From positions 1 through 33,124 of the forward strand of contig CAZXBB010000124.1 of NCBI GenBank assembly GCA_964638815.1: a stretch of 33,124 bases of DNA, written 5' to 3'. Below the pieces are notes generated by a model. It was not told the origin of the DNA, made no database searches, and saw nothing but the letters and a program-made list of their open reading frames with translations. A program made the position numbers and the translations under genes. Positions 7,124-14,092 of this stretch are shown in pieces (the first letter of the stretch is position 1; each line of letters opens with the position of its first letter). This DNA is from CAZXBB01 sp964638815 (lineage in GTDB: Bacteria; Planctomycetota; Phycisphaerae; Phycisphaerales; SM1A02).

Positions 7124-8533
7124 ATGAGCATCACGCTGGACTACGCGAACTGCCTGTCGGACCGCGTCGGCGACGACGGTCTCGATCCCGCTGCGCTCGA
7201 CGCGGCCCTTCCCGCGCTGGCCGCCGTGACCGAGGACCTGGAATCGACACGTGGAAAGGGCTGGGAACGCTGGCGCACCCTGCCCTTCGACCCCGCGCGG
7301 AGCGCGCACCTCGACGCCGTCCACGCGATCGTCGGGCGGCGGCGGGACGACACCGAGAACCTCCTCGTCCTCGGCATCGGCGGTAGCGCGCTCGGCAACA
7401 CCGCACTCCAGGGCGCGCTGAACCCGCTCACGTGGAATCTCCTCCCCCGGCCCCCCCGCACCGGGCCGCGCATGTTCGTGCTCGACAACGTCGACCCCCA
7501 CTTCGTGATGGACACGCTCAAGGCGATCCTGCGGGACGACCCCGAGTTCGATCGCACCGTCGTCAACGTCATCAGCAAGTCCGGGGAGACCGCCGAGACC
7601 GCCGCGCAGTTCCTCGTGCTCCGCTCGATCCTCGAAGACGCGCTGGGCGCCGCCTGCGCGGAGCACATCGTCGCCGTGACCGACCCGGCGAAAGGCACGA
7701 TGCGCGAGATCTGCGACGCCGCGGGCTACACGACGCTGCCGGTGCCGGATGGCGTGGGCGGACGCTTCAGCGTGCTCTCCCCCGTCGGTCTCTTCAGCGC
7801 GGCGATGTGCGGAATCGACGTCGAGGCGCTGCTCGACGGCGCGGCCGCGATGGACGAGCGTTGCCGGTGCGCCGACCCGCGCGCGAATCCCGCCGCCGTT
7901 CTCGCGTGGATCCTGGTGACATCGGCCCGCGCCGGCAAGCCGATTCACGTGATGATGCCGTACGCGAACGCGCTCGCCGGCCTCGCCGACTGGTACCGCC
8001 AGCTCTGGGCGGAGTCCCTCGGAAAGCGGCTGGATCGGGACGGCCGCGAGGTGCACGCCGGTGCGACGCCGGTCGTCGCGCTCGGCGCAACCGACCAGCA
8101 CAGCCAGATCCAGCTCTACCGCGAAGGGCCGAACGACAAGGTGATCGGGTTCGTCGAGGTCGAGGCGTTCGACCGCGACCTCACGGTGCCGGACGACCTC
8201 GACGTCGAGAGCCTCCGATACCTGCACGGTCACACGTTCGGCGCCCTCCTGCGCGCCGAGAAGCGCGCGACCGAGTACGCGCTGGTCGAGAGCGGGCGGC
8301 CGAACTACACGATCCGCTTCCCGCGGATCGACGCGGAGTCGGTGGGCGCCTTCATCCAGCTCTGGCAGGTGACGACCGCGTACGCGGGGAGGCTGCTCAA
8401 CGTGGACGCGTACGACCAGCCCGCCGTGGAGACCGGGAAGCAGGCGACGTTCGGGCTCATGGGGCGCGCGGGGTACGCGGAGTGGCGAGATCGCGTGGAC
8501 GCGCGGCTGGGTGATCACGATCGCGTCGTCTGA
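7124..8533 (+). CDS. pgi: Glucose-6-phosphate isomerase
   Basis: 469 residues from the ATG at 7124; GGAG about 9 nt upstream is a plausible ribosome-binding site, and the upstream extension of the frame overlaps the preceding gene and is Arg-rich. Family motifs are GIGGSALG (84-91), the sugar-phosphate binding SKSGETAET (151-159), the phosphoglucose-isomerase signature DGVGGRFSVLSPVG, and TDQHSQIQLYREG with the His-containing segment used in ring opening. The length matches the shorter bacterial type (about 450) rather than the 550-residue E. coli form. It interconverts glucose-6-phosphate and fructose-6-phosphate in glycolysis and gluconeogenesis in the cytosol. Convergent with the minus-strand gene ending at 8605; I see no strong terminator in the 71-bp gap. 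Confidence 0.95.
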   Translation: MSITLDYANCLSDRVGDDGLDPAALDAALPALAAVTEDLESTRGKGWERWRTLPFDPARSAHLDAVHAIVGRRRDDTENLLVLGIGGSALGNTALQGALNPLTWNLLPRPPRTGPRMFVLDNVDPHFVMDTLKAILRDDPEFDRTVVNVISKSGETAETAAQFLVLRSILEDALGAACAEHIVAVTDPAKGTMREICDAAGYTTLPVPDGVGGRFSVLSPVGLFSAAMCGIDVEALLDGAAAMDERCRCADPRANPAAVLAWILVTSARAGKPIHVMMPYANALAGLADWYRQLWAESLGKRLDRDGREVHAGATPVVALGATDQHSQIQLYREGPNDKVIGFVEVEAFDRDLTVPDDLDVESLRYLHGHTFGALLRAEKRATEYALVESGRPNYTIRFPRIDAESVGAFIQLWQVTTAYAGRLLNVDAYDQPAVETGKQATFGLMGRAGYAEWRDRVDARLGDHDRVV

Positions 8534-8604
8534 GAGTCGATGCCGGGTCGGCGCGAACGTCTCCGAGTTCCAGGGTCCCGACGACCGGGTCGCCCCGCCG
8601 GAGG

Positions 8605-9264
8605 TCATTCGAGCGTAAGCCGCTCCACGAGCGCGCGCTCCTGCGGCGAGTGCTCGAGGATCAGCGCCGCCGCCTCGCGTAGCAGCGCCAGCTTGTCCGT
8701 CGCGGCGAGCAGCGCCCCGCCTCGCGCCCTGGCGTCCGCGATCTGCGCGGGCGCCGTCGCCCGGATGCCCGCCGCCTCCGCTGCGCGACGCTCCCGCCCG
8801 ATCGTGCGGGCGTCCACGCGCTCGGGCAGCTCCGGCGTGCCGAACCAGATTGCCGCCTTCGCGAAATCGACATGGTCGACATGGTCGACATGGTCAGGAT
8901 CGGGGTGGTCCCGATCAGGCACGGCGGGCACGATCGCGACGACGTGGCCTGACTCGTCACCCCGGTTCACGCGCTCCGCCGTCTGCCGGCCCACGTAGAG
9001 CACGGGCTCGGCGACCTGCCGCGGCACGACGTACGACGGATCGACGCGGAGCACGAGGAGGTAGCCCGACGTGTACGACGGCCGCTCCGCCCGCCAGCCG
9101 TGCGTCGCCGCGCGATCGAGCGTGAACGGCCGGAGCGACACGACCTCGAGGATCGGGGCCGGGGTCGGCGGGACGGGGGGCAGATCGTCGGCGCCGACGA
9201 CCCCCGTCGCGAGCGCGATGCATGCCGTCAGGATGCCCGCGCCGAATCGTTGAAGTGCTCTCAT
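8605..9264 (-). CDS. Secreted hypothetical protein with DHV triplet repeat
   Basis: 219 residues, starting at the ATG at 9264 with GAGGA 9 nt upstream. The N-terminus MRALQRFGAGILTACIALATGVVGA is a clear Sec signal peptide with likely cleavage after GVVGA. The mature part has no family I recognise: a beta-rich first half (PILEVVSLRPFTLDRAA, YTSGYLLVLRVDPSYVVPRQ, VLYVGRQTAERVN), an Asp/His-rich linker with DHV three times in a row, then an Ala/Arg-rich helical C-terminus. The linker comes from a perfect 9-bp tandem repeat at 8868-8894. It starts 14 bp after the hydrolase gene at 9279-11468 and is probably translated from the same mRNA, suggesting a related periplasmic or surface role. Confidence 0.75.
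   Translation of the reverse strand: MRALQRFGAGILTACIALATGVVGADDLPPVPPTPAPILEVVSLRPFTLDRAATHGWRAERPSYTSGYLLVLRVDPSYVVPRQVAEPVLYVGRQTAERVNRGDESGHVVAIVPAVPDRDHPDPDHVDHVDHVDFAKAAIWFGTPELPERVDARTIGRERRAAEAAGIRATAPAQIADARARGGALLAATDKLALLREAAALILEHSPQERALVERLTLE
8868..8894. repeat. Three perfect tandem copies of a 9-bp unit inside a CDS
   Basis: Plus-strand unit CGACATGGT repeated three times without mismatch. It encodes the DHV triplet of the minus-strand secreted protein. In-frame, so copy-number change would lengthen or shorten the Asp/His linker by three residues. Confidence 0.9.
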
Positions 9265-9278
9265 GAGATCCGTCCTCG

Positions 9279-11468
9279 TCAGTTGCGCGTGATTTCCACG
9301 TCGTCGAGCCCGATGCGTCCCCGCGCGGATCCAAACGACGGGCCGAAGTCGAAACGAACGGCCACGACGTCCGCCAGGTCGAGCCCCGAGCCGTTATGGA
9401 GGAAGTCGCGGAGGCGGATGCGGATCGATTCGAACTCGTTGGCCCACCCGACACCCATCCCGCAGCCGGAGCGCTGGTACGGCTCCTCGATGCCGCCGCC
9501 GTAGGCGCCGATGTCGATGCGGCTCGTCACGCCGGCGCCGTCGCGCAGCGAGACCGTGAACGTGAGGTCGCCGAGCTCGGCGATCGTGTCGGCCGCCCTC
9601 GTCTCCTGGCACGCGCGGAACATCAGCGCCTCGTCATCCGAGAGATCCCTCGCGCCGGGCACGATCTCGAGCTCGTAGAACGCGTCGGCGTTCCACTGGA
9701 AGACCACGACCCGCGTCTCGTCGGCGGGACCGCCGAGCGTCATGCCGTTCATCGTGCCGGAGCTCGTCGTGAAGCTCGTGTCGCTGTCATCGGCGCGCCC
9801 CTCGTCGACGTCCCCCACGCTGAAGGCGACGCCGCCACCGGAGCTGCTCGTGCCGGTGGAAGCCTGCGTCTGGTAGTCGTCGATCACGAAACGGTCCGCC
9901 TCGCCCGCGCGGTACATCAGGTCGACGACGACGCACGAGGTCTCCGGGGCGCCGATCGGCCGGAACGACTCCCACTGCCGCGTCAGGAAATCGCGAGCGG
10001 GAGCGTTGCCCTCGATGTAGTGCTTGACGAGCGGCAGCACGTAGCCGCGCATGATCGCGTGCGTGTTCGGCCTTCCGATCGGGCACGGCCCGCTGAACAC
10101 GGAGCTGCCGCCCCCATTGTGAAAATCGCCGTGGCCGGCGCCATAGAGCGAGATCGACTGCCGGAACTGCTGCGCCCGGTCGTGCAGGTGGAACGTCTGG
10201 CAGAGATTGCAGCTCGCGCAGCCGCTGACGTCGGCGTCGCCGGCGGCCGTCCACAGGTGGTACGGCACCGCGTGCGGATCGGTCCGCGGGCCTTCCTCGA
10301 AATCCGTCGGCGCGATGCTGCTGATGAGCCTGATGTCGTCGAGCGTATACCGCTCCGGCACGTACTCGCCGTCGAAGATCCGGTCATATGCGATCACGAC
10401 GCCCTCGCCGCCGCGACTGTGACCGATCCACGTCATGCGGCTCGCATCGACGTGCCCGGCGAGCGCCCCACCGGCGATGGACGGGAGCTCCCGGAGGAAC
10501 GCGTCCGCGTGGAGCAGCGTCGTCGTGGACGCGCTGAGGACGCCCGGCACCGTGTTGTTCGCGTGGCTCATGAGAATGTAGCCGTACGACGCGAGGTGCC
10601 GGCCGAGGTGGTCGTACCACTGGTAGTCGTGGCCGTTGCCGTGGCTCATGATGACGAGCGGCAACTCCCCCATGGACGCGATGTCCGTGGGGTAGAAGAG
10701 GTTCTGCGGCGCGAAGCCGGGCGCGCCCGACCAGTTCGGGACCGAATAGGTCAGCTCCGTGACGGCGAGCGGCCCTTCGGCCGTAACGTCGTGGACGACG
10801 GAGAAGCCCGCCGCGTCACCCCGGCCGTCGATGAAGTCGCCGCCGTCGAGCCGCCCGTCGCGGTTGGCGTCGATGACGACGTCGTAGCCGACCCCGAGCC
10901 CGAGACCGGCGTCGCCGCTCAGCGTGTCGCTCGCGACGAGCGCGTGCGTGTTCGCCTCGATCGTCGCCCCGTTGAACGACAGGAACTGCGGACCGCCGCG
11001 GACGTCGGTAAGCGTCGTGTCGGCCCCCCACTCGGCCTCCGTCTTCGCGGTCACGATGAATACGTCACCGCTGAGCACGCCGTCGCCGATGCTCCCCGGA
11101 TCGACCGCGATCGATGCGATCGACCCTTCGTTCACCACGCGGACGAACTCGAAATGAGGGTACGCCGAGAGCGGGTTCCCGACGAGCTCGAGCGAGAACA
11201 CCTCACCCGGACACGGCCCCCACACGCTGAGGAGGATGACGAGATCCTGGAAATCGACGACGCCGGACCCGTTGACGTCCTCCGGGCAGTCCGGGCACGG
11301 CCCCCAGGCCTCGAGCACCGCGAGCAGGTCGACGAACTCGATGATCCCGTTCTCGTCGATGTCGCCCGGGCACGTGGGGGGCGCCCCGATGGCGGACCCC
11401 GCCAGGAATGCGAGTGATGCGATCACCCCCGCGGCGGCACGGGAGCGCAGGCGTTCGAGCGGCTTCAT
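9279..11468 (-). CDS. Secreted alpha/beta hydrolase with N-terminal dockerin-like EF-hand repeats
   Basis: 729 residues from the ATG at 11468, selected for the GGAGGA about 9 nt upstream and the signal peptide MKPLERLRSRAAAGVIASLAFLAGSAIGA. Residues 33-86 hold two dockerin-type Ca-binding repeats (DIDENGIIEFVDLLAVLEAWG and a DVNGSGVVDF copy), each followed by WGPC. A third EF-like loop, DANRDGRLDGGDF, is at 200-212. The catalytic domain (about 240-500) shows LVIMSHGNGHDYQWYDHLG (oxyanion region) and the nucleophile elbow GHSRGG with Ser351; a later GAGHGDFHNG probably supplies the catalytic His. This resembles extracellular esterases and lipases; substrate unknown. The last 200 residues form another beta-rich domain that may bind carbohydrate (inference). 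Dockerin-like repeats usually sit at the C-terminus, so the N-terminal position is unusual. It heads an operon with the gene at 8605. Confidence 0.85.
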   Translation of the reverse strand: MKPLERLRSRAAAGVIASLAFLAGSAIGAPPTCPGDIDENGIIEFVDLLAVLEAWGPCPDCPEDVNGSGVVDFQDLVILLSVWGPCPGEVFSLELVGNPLSAYPHFEFVRVVNEGSIASIAVDPGSIGDGVLSGDVFIVTAKTEAEWGADTTLTDVRGGPQFLSFNGATIEANTHALVASDTLSGDAGLGLGVGYDVVIDANRDGRLDGGDFIDGRGDAAGFSVVHDVTAEGPLAVTELTYSVPNWSGAPGFAPQNLFYPTDIASMGELPLVIMSHGNGHDYQWYDHLGRHLASYGYILMSHANNTVPGVLSASTTTLLHADAFLRELPSIAGGALAGHVDASRMTWIGHSRGGEGVVIAYDRIFDGEYVPERYTLDDIRLISSIAPTDFEEGPRTDPHAVPYHLWTAAGDADVSGCASCNLCQTFHLHDRAQQFRQSISLYGAGHGDFHNGGGSSVFSGPCPIGRPNTHAIMRGYVLPLVKHYIEGNAPARDFLTRQWESFRPIGAPETSCVVVDLMYRAGEADRFVIDDYQTQASTGTSSSGGGVAFSVGDVDEGRADDSDTSFTTSSGTMNGMTLGGPADETRVVVFQWNADAFYELEIVPGARDLSDDEALMFRACQETRAADTIAELGDLTFTVSLRDGAGVTSRIDIGAYGGGIEEPYQRSGCGMGVGWANEFESIRIRLRDFLHNGSGLDLADVVAVRFDFGPSFGSARGRIGLDDVEITRN

Positions 11469-11501
11469 GGAGTCGATTCCTCCTTCGTCCTCCCCGCGAC
11501 C

Positions 11502-11530
11502 AGTATTGCGGGTCGGGGACGACATGGGAA
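11502..11530 (-). promoter_or_regulatory. Putative promoter of the hydrolase operon
   Basis: On the minus strand TTCCCA (11530-11525), 17-bp spacer, AATACT (11507-11502), giving a leader of about 28 nt that includes the GGAGGA ribosome-binding site of the gene starting at 11468. Match to consensus is moderate. Confidence 0.3.
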
Positions 11531-11601
11531 GCGCGGACTCCCGGCGGTCTCCGGATTCGGGCCCTGACGAGCCCGCGAGCGGGTGAACCGACGACGAAAG
11601 A

Positions 11602-11628
11602 AAGCGGCGGGCCCGAGGCCCGCCGCTT
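11602..11628 (-). terminator. Strong intrinsic terminator after flagellin 1
   Basis: Perfect 12-bp stem AAGCGGCGGGCC / GGCCCGCCGCTT with a 3-nt loop, followed on the minus strand by TTCTTTC. It begins 25 nt after the flagellin stop codon at 11654 and separates the flagellar block from the hydrolase operon. Confidence 0.85.
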
Positions 11629-11653
11629 CGTTCAGGAGGATGTCACGGATGGA

Positions 11654-13132
11654 TTATCCGAGCAGGGACAGAACCGCCTGCGGCTGCGAGTTGGCGATCG
11701 CGAGGGACTGCGTCGCCGCCTGGTTCATGATCTGCCTGCGGGTGAGCTCCGCGGTCTCGAGGGCGAAGTCGGTGTCGCGGATCGCCGACTCGGCGGCCGC
11801 CAGGTTCTCGAGCGTCGCGCCGAGATTCCGGATCGTCGAGCCGACCGTGTTCTTCGTGAACGCACCGAGGCGGCCACGGAGACTCGAGTTCTGGCGGATC
11901 GCACCGTCCACGATGCGCTGGGCCTTCGACAGGTCGCCGTTCAGGACGTTGGCGGTGCCGCCGGACTTCAGGGCCGCCAGGAAGCCGTCGGCCGTGCTGC
12001 CGAGGTTGCCGGTCGTCACGGTCTCGATGCCCAGGGACACCTTGCTCGCGAGGTTGACCGTCGGGGCGAGGTTGAAGTCGGCGCCGCCGCCGGTCACCGC
12101 GAAGTTCGCCGATCCGCCGTTCACGTTGAGGGCCGCCGTACCGTTCATCTCGATGGTGACGTCGAAGCCGTCGGTCGAGACCCGGGCTCGCAGGCCGTCC
12201 GTAGTGGCCTGCTGCCCGTTGATCAGGACTGTTGCGTCCCGTCCTATGTCTTTCAGGTCCGAGTCGTTCGTTGCCGCCGCGATGGACAACGCCAGGAGGT
12301 TCGCGGCCGCGCCCGTCGCGCCCTCGAGCAGCTTGACTCGCACGAAGTCGGCGGAGCCGAAGCCGATCGAGCGGACCTCGACGCGGTTGCCGTTCGCCAC
12401 GGCGGAGACGCCGAGGGAGTCCTTGAAGGTGTTGATGGCGGTGGCGATGTTCGCCTGGGTGCTGCCCGAGGCGAAGGTGAACTGCTGCACGCCGTCGTTG
12501 CCCGTGATCTCGAACGTGAGCGAGCCGTTGCCGCCGTTGTTGATCGTGGCGCCGGTCGAGAGGAAGATCCCGGCCGTCTGCGCGGACGTGATCGTATCGA
12601 CGGTGACGTTGATGAAGGAGTTCGGCGCGTCGCTGAGGCGTGCCGACTGGATGTCGATGTTGTCGATCTCGCCCGCGTCGGCGGTGGCCTGCGAAACGGT
12701 GTAGTCGAAGTTGCCGTTGAGCAGCTTCGTGCCGTTGAAGCTCGTGGCGTTGGCGACACGATCGATCGTCTGGAGGATCGAGTCGATCTGGAGCTGGTTC
12801 GCCTGGAGCTCCTCGGCCGTCACACCCGCGTCGTTGGCCGACGATCCGACGAGCGACTGAAGCTCGACCAGCATGTCGCTGATCTCCTGCAGACCGCCCT
12901 CGGCGACGTTGACCACCTGCTCGGCCCGCTCGGCGTTCTTGATGGCGGCCGTGACGGCAACCTTCTCGGCCCGCAGGTTCTCACTGGCGATCAGGCCGGC
13001 CGGGTCGTCGGAACCGCGGTTGATCTGAAGGCCGGTGCTCAGGCGTTCCAGACTCTTGGTCAGCCCCCGATTCTGCACGCCCAGGATGCGCTGGGCCAGC
13101 ATCGACGGAACATTGGTGTTGATTCGACTCAT
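11654..13132 (-). CDS. fliC: Flagellin (copy 1)
   Basis: 492 residues from the ATG at 13132 (MSRINTNVPSMLAQ); the in-frame ATG 18 nt upstream lies before the GGAGGA ribosome-binding site and is rejected. The N-terminal D0/D1 segment is canonical (LSTGLQINRGSDDPAGLIASENLRAE, residues about 35-60), as is the C-terminal D1/D0 segment (ENLAAAESAIRDTDFALETAELTRRQIMNQAATQ ending in VLSLLG). The central region (about 150-380) is variable and contains a flagellin-IN-like stretch (QANIATAINTFKDSLGVSA). It forms the filament after export through the flagellar type III apparatus. The ribosome-binding site lies in a potential CsrA-target hairpin (13134-13150). A strong terminator follows. A second flagellin lies about 960 bp upstream on the same strand. 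fliC is used here as a generic flagellin symbol. Confidence 0.95.
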   Translation of the reverse strand: MSRINTNVPSMLAQRILGVQNRGLTKSLERLSTGLQINRGSDDPAGLIASENLRAEKVAVTAAIKNAERAEQVVNVAEGGLQEISDMLVELQSLVGSSANDAGVTAEELQANQLQIDSILQTIDRVANATSFNGTKLLNGNFDYTVSQATADAGEIDNIDIQSARLSDAPNSFINVTVDTITSAQTAGIFLSTGATINNGGNGSLTFEITGNDGVQQFTFASGSTQANIATAINTFKDSLGVSAVANGNRVEVRSIGFGSADFVRVKLLEGATGAAANLLALSIAAATNDSDLKDIGRDATVLINGQQATTDGLRARVSTDGFDVTIEMNGTAALNVNGGSANFAVTGGGADFNLAPTVNLASKVSLGIETVTTGNLGSTADGFLAALKSGGTANVLNGDLSKAQRIVDGAIRQNSSLRGRLGAFTKNTVGSTIRNLGATLENLAAAESAIRDTDFALETAELTRRQIMNQAATQSLAIANSQPQAVLSLLG

Positions 13133-13133
13133 T

Positions 13134-13150
13134 GTGTCCTCCGTGAACAC
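13134..13150 (-). promoter_or_regulatory. Possible CsrA-binding hairpin covering the flagellin 1 ribosome-binding site
   Basis: The mRNA can fold as GUGUUC-ACGGA-GGACAC (five Watson-Crick pairs and one G-U) directly before AAUG. The loop ACGGA fits the A-N-GGA loop typical of CsrA targets, and the hairpin includes the GGAGGA ribosome-binding site. The core TCACGGAGG (13146-13138) recurs exactly before the second flagellin. CsrA and FliW genes are nearby. Binding itself is inference. Confidence 0.5.
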
Positions 13151-13354
13151 GTTCCCGCCACCTCGCGGCGACGGCTCAATCCGTTAGGAACCCAAGCGAG
13201 AATGAACCTCTTCGACTCAGTTCCGGAGCCGGCCTTCTCTGCCGGGTTCCGTTTGCCTTCCCGCTCCCCTCGCCCCAAAACGAACTCCGTCGCAAACGTG
13301 TCTTCAGGTGCTGCCGACCCGCGGGGCCACATTCGAACCGGCGGCGTCTGGGCA

Positions 13355-13382
13355 GTATCGGTTGCGTCTCAGGGCTACTTCA
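13355..13382 (-). promoter_or_regulatory. Weak sigma-28-like promoter candidate for flagellin 1
   Basis: On the minus strand TGAA (13382-13379), 16 nt, ACCGATAC (13362-13355), a partial match to the FliA-type pattern TAAA-N15-GCCGATAA. The leader would be about 215 nt. Only a partial match, kept because flagellin genes are usual FliA targets. Confidence 0.18.
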
Positions 13383-13500
13383 GTTGCCTTGTAAATCAGT
13401 CGGGAAATACCGGACAAGGCGAAGTCTGCGCGCGGCGTACGGTCCGATACGGGCGTGCGGAGCGCGTCGGACGTTCGGGGCGGTCGCGCGGTGGGGGCGG

Positions 13501-13670
13501 AACCTGTGTTGGCGGACGTCGTGCGAAGTCCGCGGGGCCGCGTCGTGCGGCCCCTTCGGGTCCGAGGTGTTGGCGACACCTTTTGGCCCGTCACGCGCGG
13601 CGGCGTCGCGTCCTGCGACGCGAAGCTCGACGTTTGGAGCTTGCTCTGTGACGGCGGCATCCATGCCGCC
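13501..13670. repeat. Direct repeat, long unit, copy 1
   Basis: 170 bp that recur exactly 360 bp downstream (13861-14030) with about five mismatches (about 97%). The unit holds the hairpin GGGGCCGC-N5-GCGGCCCC and ends in the palindrome GGCGGCATCCATGCCGCC. No terminal inverted repeat, target-site duplication or transposase is visible. Confidence 0.9.
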
Positions 13671-13775
13671 TGCGCTCTTGGACGTCGGAACCGGTTGGGG
13701 CTGGTTTTCGCATGCCCTCCGGGCATGCAGGGCGCTGTGCTTTGGCGGCGGCATCCATGCCGCCTTGACCTTGGG

Positions 13776-13890
13776 ACGTTCGGGGCGGTCGCGCGATGGG
13801 GCCGGAACCTGTGTTAGTGGACGTCGTGCGAAGTTCGGGGGGGCCGCGCGATGGGGCCGGTACCTGTGTTAGCGGACGTCGTGCGAAGTC
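13776..13890. repeat. Tandem short repeat units in the flagellin spacer
   Basis: Two adjacent units of about 55 bp (13776-13834 and 13831-13890) that begin A(C/A)GTTCGGGG, contain GCGCGATGGGGCCGG and end GGACGTCGTGCGAAGT. A further copy precedes the first long unit (13471-13530) and a truncated one ends the array (14040-14066). Confidence 0.85.
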
Positions 13891-14030
13891 CGCGGGGCCG
13901 CGTCGTGCGGCCCCTTCGGGTCCGAGGTGTTGGCGACACCCTTTGGCCCGTCACGCGCGGCGGCGTCGCGTCCTGCGACGCGAAGCTCGACGGTTGCAGC
14001 TTGCTCTGTGACGGCGGCATCCATGCCGCC
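13861..14030. repeat. Direct repeat, long unit, copy 2
   Basis: Second copy of the 170-bp unit at 13501-13670. It is followed by CTGACCTTGGGA (14031-14042), closely matching TTGACCTTGGGA after the middle palindrome (13765-13776), so the repeated block is larger than the 170 bp and partly rearranged. Confidence 0.9.
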
Positions 14031-14092
14031 CTGACCTTGGGAAGTTCGGGGGGGGGTCGCGCGATGCTAACAGCTGAGAGCTAAGCGCTTCC

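Larger units (their letters stand above)
13133..14092. other. Gene-free spacer of 960 bp between two flagellin genes
   Basis: Several frames are open here, but their translations are Arg/Gly/Ala-rich and arise from repeated DNA, so I call no gene. The part near flagellin 1 (13133-13440) is its leader and likely promoter region. The part from about 13471 to 14066 is built from direct repeats packed with short hairpins (see the repeat entries). Hairpins include GGGGCCGC-N5-GCGGCCCC (13534-13554), GGCGGCAT-CC-ATGCCGCC three times (near 13653, 13747 and 14013) and CATGCCC-TCC-GGGCATG (13711-13727). Confidence 0.7.

Noticed and set aside
13384..13872. Plus-strand frame of 162 codons in the flagellin spacer
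   Set aside because: It is generated by the repeated units and palindromes, has no ribosome-binding site and no recognisable fold; similar frames occur in several registers of the repeat.
13471..14066. CRISPR array in the flagellin spacer
   Set aside because: Repeat units are long and irregular with no uniform short repeat-spacer pattern, and no cas gene is present.
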